64,000 nt of DNA. Source: Halobaculum litoreum. GTDB taxonomy: Archaea > Halobacteriota > Halobacteria > Halobacteriales > Haloferacaceae. This document shows positions 10,118 to 17,829 of this stretch, piece after piece (the first letter of the stretch is position 1; each line of letters starts with the position of its first letter). The notes below the pieces were generated by a model, which did not search any database, had not been told where the DNA came from, and saw only the letters and a program-made list of their open reading frames with translations. The DNA is taken from positions 2,356,001 through 2,420,000 of the forward strand of contig NZ_CP126156.1 in the NCBI RefSeq assembly GCF_030127125.1, given 5' to 3'. Both the position numbers and the translations under genes were made by a program.

Positions 10118-10127
10118 GATTAAATAC
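10118..10127 (-). promoter_or_regulatory. TATA-like box of the MATE exporter gene
   Basis: Minus strand GTATTTAATC, 30-39 nt upstream of the start codon at 10088, in the most AT-rich stretch of the area. Confidence 0.55.
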
Positions 10128-10239
10128 GTATCGATCCGAGCGGCCGTCACGGCCGACCTCGCCGCCGACCTCGCGGTCGGCGCCGCCCCCGGCCGACTCC
10201 GGACCGCACGCTTTTGCCCCCCGGGACGAAGACTGAGGT

Positions 10240-11178
10240 ATGAGTAGTCGGCGGCGGAAGCCCGACTGGCTGAAGATGCGCCCGCCGTCCGGCCGGCGCT
10301 TCACCGAGATCAAGTCCACGCTGCGCGACCACGACCTCCACACGGTCTGCGAGGAGGCCAACTGCCCCAACCTCGGGGAGTGTTGGTCCGGGCGCGACGG
10401 GCCGGGGACGGCGACGTTCATGCTCATGGGGGACCGCTGCTCGCGCGGCTGCAACTTCTGTGACGTCGAGACCGGCGGCATGGAGCCGCTCGACCCCGAC
10501 GAGCCCGCCAACGTCGCCGAGGCGGTGACCGAGATCGGGCTGGAGTACGTCGTGCTCACCTCCGTCGACCGCGACGACCTCGCCGACGGGGGTTCGCGCC
10601 ACTTCGCGGAGACGATCCGCGAGATCAAGCGCCGCGACCCCGAGACGCTCGTCGAGGTACTGATCCCGGATTTCGGCGGCGACCCCGACGCGGTCGACCG
10701 GATCGTCGACGCCGAACCGGACGTCATCGCCCACAACGTCGAGACCGTCGAGCGCCTCCAGTGGCCCGTCCGCGACCGCCGCGCCACCTACGCCCAGACG
10801 CTCGACGTGCTGGAGCGCGTCGACCGCGAGTCCGACGTCCACACGAAGACCAGCGTCATGCTCGGGCTCGGAGAGTACGACCACGAGGTGTACCGCACCC
10901 TGCGGGACCTCCGCAACGTCGGCGTCGACATCGTCACCCTCGGACAGTACCTCCAGCCGTCGCGCTCGCACCTCGACGTGTTCGAGTACGTCCACCCGGA
11001 CGCGTTCGACACGTGGAAACGCGTCGCCGAGGCGGAGCTCGGCTTCCTCTACTGCGCCTCGGGACCGATGGTCCGCTCGTCGTACAAGGCGGGCGAGTTC
11101 TTCGTCGAGGCCCTGCTCCGGGACGGGGCCAGCGTCGAGGAGGCCCGCGAGGCGGCCCGCGCGGCCGACTGGCCGGCG
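10240..11178 (+). CDS. lipA: Lipoyl synthase LipA (about 313 aa; no stop codon before the next gene)
   Basis: Radical-SAM enzyme that inserts two sulfur atoms into octanoyl groups on lipoyl domains, here probably those of the E2 protein encoded downstream. Both iron-sulfur sets are present: CEEANCPNLGEC (Cys37, 42, 48; auxiliary cluster) and CSRGCNFC (Cys67, 71, 74; SAM cluster). Homology fades after residue ~310 (EEAREAARAADWP). The frame then stays open without a stop through the AT-richer spacer and into pdhA at 11437. A lost stop or a frameshift in the C-rich stretch near 11195 is likely, so the end given is approximate; one alternative frame stops at 11303. Confidence 0.9.
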
Positions 11179-11436
11179 CCGCCGCCGCCCAGTCCCCCTC
11201 GACGCCGGCGCCGGCGTCCCCGCCTGCATCAACGATTGTCAAGGATCGGTGGCGGTTTCCGCCAGTTCACGGAAAATATCGCCGAACACCGGACGACAAC
11301 TGACCGTTCGGCCGGGGATGGCCGCTCGGGTTCGACGGTGTGCCAGTTCTTGGCAGTATTTCTGGTCACAGTAAACTATTTACGAAAACACTATCACGCG
11401 GGGCGGACAGCGTTCGCGTATGCGAAGGTGGGTACT
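11179..11436. other. Spacer between lipA and pdhA with promoter-like AT-rich sequence
   Basis: Composition drops in GC from about 11235. AAACTATTTACG near 11372-11383 is a plausible TATA region for pdhA, with a leader of roughly 30 nt. The lipA frame is open throughout but the translation looks non-coding. Confidence 0.5.
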
Positions 11437-12552
11437 ATGAGTACGCTCGAGCGCGACCCCCGCGACGGGATGGTCCAGGTCCTCGACGAGGACGGCGGCG
11501 TCGTCGGCGACGTGCCGGAGCTGTCGGACGACGAGTTCGTCGCGATGTACCGCCACATGAAGCTCGCCCGCCACTTCGACGAGCGGGCGGTGTCCCTCCA
11601 GCGACAGGGGCGGATGGGGACGTACCCGCCGCTGTCGGGACAGGAGGGCGCGCAGGTCGGCTCGGCGATGGCGCTGGCCGAGGACGACTGGCTCGTCCCC
11701 TCCTACCGGGAGCACGGCGCCGCGATGGTCCGCGGCCTCCCGCTGAAGGAGACGCTGCTGTACTGGATGGGCGACGAGCGCGGGAGCCTCATCCCCGAGG
11801 ACGCGAACGTGTTCACCCCCGCCGTGCCCATCGCCAGCCAGATCCCGCACGCGACCGGGATGGCGTGGGCGGACAAACTCAAGAACGACGGCGAGACGGA
11901 CACCGGGTTCATCTGCTACTTCGGCGACGGCGCCACGAGCGAGGGCGACTTCCACGAGGGGTTGAACTTCGCGGGCGTGTTCGACACGCCGACGGTGTTC
12001 TTCTGCAACAACAACCAGTGGGCCATCTCGGTGCCGCGCGAGCGGCAGACCGCCAGCGAGACGCTGGCCCAGAAGGCCATCGCCTACGGCTTCGAAGGCG
12101 TGCAGGTCGACGGGATGGACCCGCTGGCGGTGTACAAGTCGACCACCGAGGCGCTGGAGAAGGCGAAAGACCCCGGCGAGGGCGAACTGCGCCCGACGCT
12201 GATCGAGGCGGTCCAGTACCGCTTCGGCGCACACACGACCGCCGACGACCCGACCGTCTACCGCGAGGACGAGGAGGTGGAGAAGTGGAAGGCCAAAGAC
12301 CCCATCCCGCGGCTGGAGAAGTTCCTGCGGAACCAGGGGATCCTCGACGACGAGCGCGTCGCCGAGGTCGAGGAGTCCGTCCGCGAGGAGGTCGCGGCCG
12401 CCATCGACGCGGCGGAGTCGACCGTCCGGGCGGACCCGTCGACGATGTTCGACCACGTGTTCGCGGAGCAGACGCCGGAGATCCGGCGGCAGGCCGAGGA
12501 GTTCGCGCGACTGCGCGAGACGTACGGCGACGAGGCGTTCCTGGAGGAGTGA
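11437..12552 (+). CDS. pdhA: 2-oxoacid (pyruvate-type) dehydrogenase E1 component, alpha subunit, 371 aa
   Basis: Thiamine-diphosphate-dependent subunit that decarboxylates a 2-oxoacid and works as an alpha2beta2 tetramer with the E1 beta product encoded next. The ThDP-binding motif runs from GDGATSEGDFHEGLNFA to the NNNQWAIS end, and the phosphorylation-loop region YRFGAHTTADDPTVYR is present. The start at MSTLERDPRDGM was chosen over the in-frame lipA extension because the intervening sequence is non-coding. The next gene follows after 4 nt. In haloarchaea the true substrate of such complexes (pyruvate or branched-chain 2-oxoacids) is unsettled because ferredoxin-dependent oxidoreductases do the main flux. 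Confidence 0.92.
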   Translation: MSTLERDPRDGMVQVLDEDGGVVGDVPELSDDEFVAMYRHMKLARHFDERAVSLQRQGRMGTYPPLSGQEGAQVGSAMALAEDDWLVPSYREHGAAMVRGLPLKETLLYWMGDERGSLIPEDANVFTPAVPIASQIPHATGMAWADKLKNDGETDTGFICYFGDGATSEGDFHEGLNFAGVFDTPTVFFCNNNQWAISVPRERQTASETLAQKAIAYGFEGVQVDGMDPLAVYKSTTEALEKAKDPGEGELRPTLIEAVQYRFGAHTTADDPTVYREDEEVEKWKAKDPIPRLEKFLRNQGILDDERVAEVEESVREEVAAAIDAAESTVRADPSTMFDHVFAEQTPEIRRQAEEFARLRETYGDEAFLEE

Positions 12553-12556
12553 CACC

Positions 12557-13558
12557 ATGAGCACACAAGAACAAGAAGCCACGCAGAACCTGACGCTGGT
12601 ACAGTCGGTGCGCGACGCGCTCGCGACCGAGATGGAGTTGGACGACGACGTGCTCGTGATGGGCGAGGACGTCGGCAAGAACGGCGGCGTGTTCCGCGCC
12701 ACCGAGGGCCTGTACAACGAGTTCGGCGAACACCGGGTCGTCGACACGCCGCTGGCGGAGTCCGGCATCATCGGCACCGCCGTCGGGATGGCCGCGATGG
12801 GGCTGAAGCCGGTGCCGGAGATCCAGTTCTCCGGGTTCGCCTACCCCGGTTTCGACCAGATCGTGAGCCACATGGCCCGCCTGCGCACCCGGTCGCGCAG
12901 TCGCTACACGCTCCCGATGGTGCTCCGGATGCCGTACGGCGGCGGGATCCGCGCGCCCGAACACCACTCCGAGTCGAAGGAGGCGTTCTACGCCCACGAG
13001 GCCGGCCTGAAGGTGGTCATCCCCTCGACGCCGTACGACACGAAGGGGCTGCTCATCTCGGCGATCCGCGACCCCGACCCGGTCGTGTTCATGGAGCCGA
13101 AGCTCATCTACCGCGCGTTCCGCGGCGAGGTGCCCGAGGGCGACTACGAGGTGCCGATCGGCGAGGCCGTCACCCGCCGCGAGGGGGCCGACGTCTCGGT
13201 GTTCACCTACGGCGCGATGACCCGACCCTCGCTGGAGGCGGCCGAGGAGCTGGCCGAGGAGGGCATCGACGCGGAGGTCGTCGACCTCCGCACCGTCTCG
13301 CCGCTGGACCGGGAGTCCATCGTCGAGTCGTTCAAGAAGACCGGCCGCGCGTGCGTCGTCCACGAGGCGCCCAAGACGGGCGGCCTCGCCGGCGAGATCA
13401 CCGCGACCCTCCAGGAGGAGGCGCTGCTGTACCAGGAGGCGCCGGTCTCGCGCGTGACGGGCTACGACGTGCCGTACCCGCTGTACGCGCTGGAGGACTA
13501 CTACATGCCGAACGCGGCCCGAGTCGCCGACGGTATCAAAGAGGCGGTCGAGTTCTGA
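12557..13558 (+). CDS. pdhB: 2-oxoacid (pyruvate-type) dehydrogenase E1 component, beta subunit, 333 aa
   Basis: Partner of the E1 alpha subunit; completes the ThDP site and binds E2. Family landmarks are VLVMGEDVGKNGGVF, the conserved RMPYGGGIRAPEHHSES loop and the C-terminal transketolase domain (VVDLRTVSPLDRESI). It lies 4 nt after pdhA and 2 nt before pdhC, so the three are co-transcribed. Length is normal and no defect was seen. Confidence 0.95.
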   Translation: MSTQEQEATQNLTLVQSVRDALATEMELDDDVLVMGEDVGKNGGVFRATEGLYNEFGEHRVVDTPLAESGIIGTAVGMAAMGLKPVPEIQFSGFAYPGFDQIVSHMARLRTRSRSRYTLPMVLRMPYGGGIRAPEHHSESKEAFYAHEAGLKVVIPSTPYDTKGLLISAIRDPDPVVFMEPKLIYRAFRGEVPEGDYEVPIGEAVTRREGADVSVFTYGAMTRPSLEAAEELAEEGIDAEVVDLRTVSPLDRESIVESFKKTGRACVVHEAPKTGGLAGEITATLQEEALLYQEAPVSRVTGYDVPYPLYALEDYYMPNAARVADGIKEAVEF

Positions 13559-13560
13559 CC

Positions 13561-15124
13561 ATGGCCGAGAAGGAGTTCAAACTCCCCGACGTCGGCGAAG
13601 GCGTCGCCGAGGGGGAGCTCGTCAACTGGCTGGTCGCGCCGGGCGACACGGTCACGGAGGACCAGCCGGTCGCCGAGGTCGAGACGGACAAGGCGCTCGT
13701 CGAGGTGCCGTCCCCGTACAACGGGACGGTGAAGCAACTGCACGTCGAGGAGGGACAGATGGTCCCCGTCGGCGACGTGATCATCACGTACACGGTCGAC
13801 GGCGACGACGACGAGGCCGAGCCGGCGGCCGCGGAGGCGGCCGACTCCGAGCCCGAACCGGAGGCGGAGGCGGCGGCCGACACGACGGTCGACGCCGACG
13901 AGGCGCCCGCGCCGTCGAGCGGTCGCGTGTTCGCGCCGCCCTCCGCACGCCGCCTCGCCCGCGAGCTCGGCGTCGACATCGGCGCGGTCGAGGGAGCGGC
14001 CCCGGCGGCCGCGTCACCGAGGGCGACGTGCGCGCGCACGCCGAGTCCGACGACGGAACGGACGGGGACGCCGAGGAGTCCTCGGGCCCGAAGCAGGTCG
14101 ACATCGGCTCGAAGAAGTCGGCCGTCTCGAAGAAGGGCGCCTCCGACGCCGCCGCGGCGGGTGGCGTCGGCGCGGCGCCGTCCTCGGTCGAGGCCGCGGG
14201 TCGCGACCGCACGCTCGCGGTGCCGGCGACCCGCAAGGCCGCCACGGACGCGGGCGTCGACCTGAACGACGTGCCGACGGAGGAGACCCGCGACGGCGAG
14301 GCGTTCGTCTCGACCGAGCAGGTCCGACAGTACGCGCAGGCCGTGAAGGACGCGAAGGCGGCCGAAGCCGAGGACACCGGCGCGCCCGCCCCGCCGCCGC
14401 GGCGGGCAACGGCGCGGCCGCGAGCCGGGAGCCGGAGTCGGTGCCGTACCGGGGCGTCCGGCGCACCATCGGCGAGCAGATGTCGCAGTCGAAGTACACG
14501 GCGCCGCACGTCACCCACCACGACACCGCCGTCGTCGACGAGCTGGTCGACACGCGCGCCGAGCTGAAGGCCCACGCCGCCGAGCGCGACGTGAAGCTCA
14601 GCTACATGCCGTTCGTGATGAAGGCGCTCGTGGCCGGGCTCAAGGAGTTCCCGACGCTCAACTCCGAACTCCGCGAAGAGGAGGAGGAGATCCTCCTGAA
14701 GAAGGAGTACAACCTCGGCATCGCCGTCGCGACCGACGCGGGGCTGATGGTGCCGGTCGTGAAGAACGTCGACGAGAAGTCGATCCTCCGACTCGCCGAC
14801 GAGGTGAACGATCTGGCCACCCGCGCCCGCGAGCGCAAGGTCACCCGCGAGGAGATGCAGGGCGGCACGTTCACGATCACCAACTTCGGCGCCATCGGCG
14901 GCGAGTACGCCACCCCGATCATCAACTACCCCGAGACGGCGATCATGGGGCTGGGCGCCATCGACGAGCGCCCGGTCGCCGAGGACGGCGAGGTGCGCGC
15001 CGCGCACACGCTCCCGCTGTCGCTGTCGATCGACCACCGCGTCATCGACGGCGCCGAGGCCGGCCGGTTCACGAACTACGTGATGGAGCGGCTGGAGAAC
15101 CCGTCGCTGCTGTTGTTGGACTGA
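13561..15124 (+). CDS. pdhC: Dihydrolipoamide acyltransferase (E2), broken by two frameshifts
   Basis: Core acyltransferase of the complex, carrying the acyl group on a swinging lipoyl arm. Three domains appear in three frames: an N-terminal lipoyl domain with the modified lysine in VETDKALVEV, followed by an acidic linker; a peripheral subunit-binding domain split by the first shift (FAPPSARRLARELGVDI then VTEGDVRAHA) and a second such region (LAVPATRKAATDAGVDL); and the catalytic domain from VPYRGVRRTIGEQM to the active-site SIDHRVIDGA. Shift 1 is in GGG at 13992-13994 and shift 2 in CCCC at 14389-14392; adding one base at each restores a full protein of about 521 residues. Both look like homopolymer miscalls. 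No E3 (lpdA) follows. Confidence 0.9.
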
Positions 15125-15247
15125 GGTCGCGGGACTCCCCACCCCGCGCGGCTCCGCCCCCTCCGGCTTCTGGCCCCCGACTCGCGCCCGCCGAGCACCC
15201 GCCGCGTCCGCCGTGGCGCGCGGCCGCTCGGGACGGGGGCCGGCGAC

Positions 15248-16060
15248 TCAGGACTCGTGGACGTGCCCGCACTCGGGGCACTTGACCTCCTCGCCGCGCA
15301 CCTCCGCGCTCGCCTCGCGGACGTCGCGCATCACCGAGGAGATCTTGTCCTCGGCGGCCAGCTCCTCCTCGACGGCGAGGTCCGCGCCCTCCACTTCGAG
15401 CAGGAACTTCGCGACCTCCGTCGACTCGTACATCACGTCGTCGAGGTCCTCGGCGGTGAAGAAGCCCGACATCGCGCCGTAGAGGAACGTCGCGCCCGCC
15501 TTGCGCACCTTCTCCTCGAACGCCGCCCGCGCCTGGTTCACCGCCTGCGGCGTGTAGGTGTCCGTCATGAACGGCACGAGCCGCGGGAGGTTCTCGCCGA
15601 TCTTCGTCATCTCGACGCCCGTCTCCGTCCGGAAGTCCGCACACAGCCGCGCGATCGCCCACTCGCGGGCGGTGACGTACGTCCGGTCGCGGAGGAACTC
15701 GTTGACCCGGTCGTACTCCGCGCGCTCCATCTTCTGGAAGCGGTCGTACTTCGCGACGTCGTCGGGGACGTCCGCGTCGACGCCCGGCACGTCGGCGCCG
15801 ACGTCCGGTCCCGGCACCGACCCCGCCGTCTCCCCGCCGGCATCCGCGTCCGCCTGCGTGTCCGTGTCCGTCTCCGCTTCTGCCTCCGTGTCCGTGTCCG
15901 TCTCCGCTTCTGCCTCCGTGTCCGCCCCGCCGTCGCGGTCGTCGTCGGTCGTCACCGCCTCGTCCCCGGCGGCCGGTCGCTCGTCGTCGGGGGCGGCGTC
16001 CCCGGACTCCCCCGCGTCGACGAGTTCCTCGCCGCCGTCGGCCGCCGTGTCGTCGGTCAT
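15248..16060 (-). CDS. Conserved haloarchaeal protein (DUF5806-like) with acidic repeat region and C-terminal zinc knuckle, 270 aa
   Basis: Unknown function. The first ~105 residues are low-complexity and acidic and include a perfect duplicated decapeptide EAEAETDTDT. The folded part starts near VAKYDRFQKMERAEYDRV and includes REWAIARLCADFRTETGVEM and TKIGENLPRLVPFMTDTYTP, which I recognise as a strongly conserved haloarchaeal family (DUF5806, from memory). The end has CPECGHVHES, half of a zinc-ribbon motif with a following His. A nucleic-acid or ribosome-linked role is possible but not shown. It is convergent with pdhC and has its own TATA box. Confidence 0.7.
   Translation of the reverse strand: MTDDTAADGGEELVDAGESGDAAPDDERPAAGDEAVTTDDDRDGGADTEAEAETDTDTEAEAETDTDTQADADAGGETAGSVPGPDVGADVPGVDADVPDDVAKYDRFQKMERAEYDRVNEFLRDRTYVTAREWAIARLCADFRTETGVEMTKIGENLPRLVPFMTDTYTPQAVNQARAAFEEKVRKAGATFLYGAMSGFFTAEDLDDVMYESTEVAKFLLEVEGADLAVEEELAAEDKISSVMRDVREASAEVRGEEVKCPECGHVHES
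15858..15917. repeat. 30-bp perfect tandem duplication inside the DUF5806-like gene
   Basis: Two head-to-tail copies of a 30-bp unit starting GTGTCCGTGTCCGTCTCCGC, encoding EAEAETDTDT on the minus strand. It extends the acidic, disordered N-terminal region in frame. Confidence 0.9.
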
Positions 16061-16083
16061 GCGCGCCCGTAGCCGAGCGACCG

Positions 16084-16090
16084 ATAAAAA
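16084..16090 (-). promoter_or_regulatory. TATA-like box of the DUF5806-like gene
   Basis: Minus strand TTTTTAT, centred 27 nt upstream of the ATG at 16060. Confidence 0.6.
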
Positions 16091-16254
16091 GCCGTTCCCG
16101 TCCGTCCGACGCGCGGCGGACGCCGGCGGTCCGGTCGGCGCCGTCGGTCGTCGTCGAGCGTCGTCGAGCGCCGTCGAGCGCGGCGACCGCCGTCCCGTCC
16201 GTCGGTCGCGGCGGCGGCGGCACGCTTTTGTCCGGGCCTACCGACGGTCGGCGC

Positions 16255-16623
16255 ATGAAGGTACTGCTGGGTGTCGGCGGGAGCGAGGACTCCCTCCGTG
16301 CGTTGGAGGACACCGTCGAGCGGGCGCGGGCCGCCGGCGACGACCTCACCGTCGCGGTCGTCGAGAACCCCCGCTCCGAGCGCACGCCCGAGGAGGTGGA
16401 GGAGCGCGTCCGCGCGGTCCTCGGCGACGCCGGCATCGACGCCGACGTCCGCCGCGTCGACGGCGACGCCGGGAGCCAGATCGTCGACATCGCCGAGGAC
16501 GAGGGGTTCGACATGATCGCCCTCGGCGGCGGCGAGACGAGCCCGATGGGGAAGATCAACCTCGGCAGCATCGCCCAGTTCGTCCTGCTGAACTCACACG
16601 TCTCCGTGAAACTGGTCCGATGA
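16255..16623 (+). CDS. Universal stress protein (UspA family), 122 aa
   Basis: Small single-domain UspA-type protein (starts MKVLLGVGGSEDSLRALEDT). The region DMIALGGGETSPMGKINLGSIAQFVL matches the family's nucleotide-binding G-2x-G-9x-G pattern in degenerate form. Members bind ATP or act in stress signalling; the particular role is unknown. A CTTTTG box lies 29 nt upstream of the ATG. Its TGA overlaps the ATG of the next gene (ATGA), so the pair is translationally coupled. Confidence 0.85.
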   Translation: MKVLLGVGGSEDSLRALEDTVERARAAGDDLTVAVVENPRSERTPEEVEERVRAVLGDAGIDADVRRVDGDAGSQIVDIAEDEGFDMIALGGGETSPMGKINLGSIAQFVLLNSHVSVKLVR

Positions 16624-17180
16624 CCGGGGACCGCATGTACCCCGAGGAGCCGGCGGGCCCGTTCGACCCGCCGCCGCTGTCGTTCGTCGACCGCGACGAC
16701 CGCACCATCGAGATCCGACCGTACCCGCCCGACGCCGAGGGCGAGGCGGGGGAAGCCGAGTTCGAGGCGCTCGTGGAGATGTACACCGCGTTCGACCCCG
16801 CCGACCGCGCACAGGGGATCCCGCCGAGCCGCGAGGCGGACGTGCGCTCGTGGCTGGAGACGATCCTCGGCGGCGAGGGGTACAACGTCGTCGCGTGGGA
16901 CGGCGACGCGGTCGCCGGGCACGCCACCCTCGTGGAGGACGGCGAGGCGTACGAGCTCGCGATCTTCGTCCTGCAGAAGTACCAGGGCTCGGGCATCGGC
17001 ACCCACCTGATGAAGGCCTTGCTCGGCCACGGCGCCGCCAACGGCGTCGAGCACGTGTGGCTCACCGTCGAGCGGTGGAACCGCGCGGCGGTCGGCCTGT
17101 ACAAGAAGGTCGGCTTCGAGACGAGCGACGCCGAGTCGTTCGAGCTGGAGATGACCGCGCAGTTGGCGAAGCCGGAGTAG
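16620..17180 (+). CDS. GNAT family N-acetyltransferase, 186 aa
   Basis: Acetyl-CoA-dependent acetyltransferase. The acetyl-CoA binding signature QKYQGSGIGTHLMKAL (motif A, Q/RxxGxG/A) and the C-terminal NRAAVGLYKKVGFE are clear. The substrate cannot be predicted. The N-terminal 50 residues are Pro/Asp-rich. The start at 16620 overlaps the stop of the universal stress gene, so the two form one operon, which suggests a stress-linked modification role (inference). Confidence 0.88.
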   Translation: MTGDRMYPEEPAGPFDPPPLSFVDRDDRTIEIRPYPPDAEGEAGEAEFEALVEMYTAFDPADRAQGIPPSREADVRSWLETILGGEGYNVVAWDGDAVAGHATLVEDGEAYELAIFVLQKYQGSGIGTHLMKALLGHGAANGVEHVWLTVERWNRAAVGLYKKVGFETSDAESFELEMTAQLAKPE

Positions 17181-17214
17181 CACGCGACGCGCCACCCCGA
17201 CCGTCGCCGCCAGC

Positions 17215-17661
17215 TCAGACGGACAGGACCGGCTGACTCGCGTACAACAACACGTACTCGGCGGCCTTCTCCAGCACCTCCCCCGGCTCGCCCGTGAGCG
17301 GTTCGCGCGGGATGACGAGGAAGTCCGCGTCGACGTCCTCGGCGGTGTCGAGCACGACCGAGCCGGGGTGGGTGGTCTTGCGCTTCGTCGAGAAGCCGTA
17401 GGCGATCGAGGAGGAGACGGGGACGCCCTCGGCCTCGGCGAGCTCGCGGACCGAGTCGGTGAACGCCTCGGTGTCCTCGGCGACCTCCGACTCGTCGACG
17501 GCGGCCTCCTCGATGGCGCGGACGACCTCCTCGCCGAGCACGTACACCGCGTGGACCGCGGCGTCGTAGACGTCGGCGACGGCGACCGCGTACTCGACCG
17601 CCTCCAGTGACTCGTCGCTCCCGTCCACCGGGACCAGCACGCGTTCGACGGTCAGGCTCAT
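17215..17661 (-). CDS. Universal stress protein (UspA family), 148 aa
   Basis: Second UspA-like protein, convergent with the Usp-GNAT operon. The start MSLTVERVLVPVDGSDESLEAVEYA is the canonical Usp opening. The nucleotide-loop region is atypical: FLVIPREPLTGEPGEVLEKAAEYVLLYASQPVLSV lacks the usual HGRSG pattern, so ATP binding is doubtful. A longer in-frame upstream extension is Arg/Pro-rich and was rejected. The two Usp proteins are only distantly similar, so this is not a recent tandem duplication. Confidence 0.85.
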   Translation of the reverse strand: MSLTVERVLVPVDGSDESLEAVEYAVAVADVYDAAVHAVYVLGEEVVRAIEEAAVDESEVAEDTEAFTDSVRELAEAEGVPVSSSIAYGFSTKRKTTHPGSVVLDTAEDVDADFLVIPREPLTGEPGEVLEKAAEYVLLYASQPVLSV

Positions 17662-17829
17662 ACGCGTGCCTGCGTCGGAGGGCGTGAAAGGTGTTCCCCT
17701 CGGGCGACTCCCCGCTCGGGGCGCCCTCACGCGGTTCGGGCGGCGCGGCCGCCCGCCCGCCGTCGTGCCGTGACCCCCTTCGGGTGGAGCGCCGGCGACC
17801 CGGGACCTGTTCCCGGCCGCCGCCGCGGC

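Noticed and set aside
10240-12552. A natural LipA-PdhA fusion protein
   Set aside because: The frame is open, but the joining ~86 codons are composition-shadow sequence with AT-rich promoter-like DNA and lie outside both families' domains.
13992-14392. Programmed ribosomal frameshifting in pdhC
   Set aside because: Two shifts in one gene plus similar ones in unrelated genes, nearly all in homopolymers, fit sequencing error better; no slippery-site and stimulator pattern was seen.
15858-15917. CRISPR-like repeats
   Set aside because: Only two abutting copies with no spacers, and they are in frame within a coding region.
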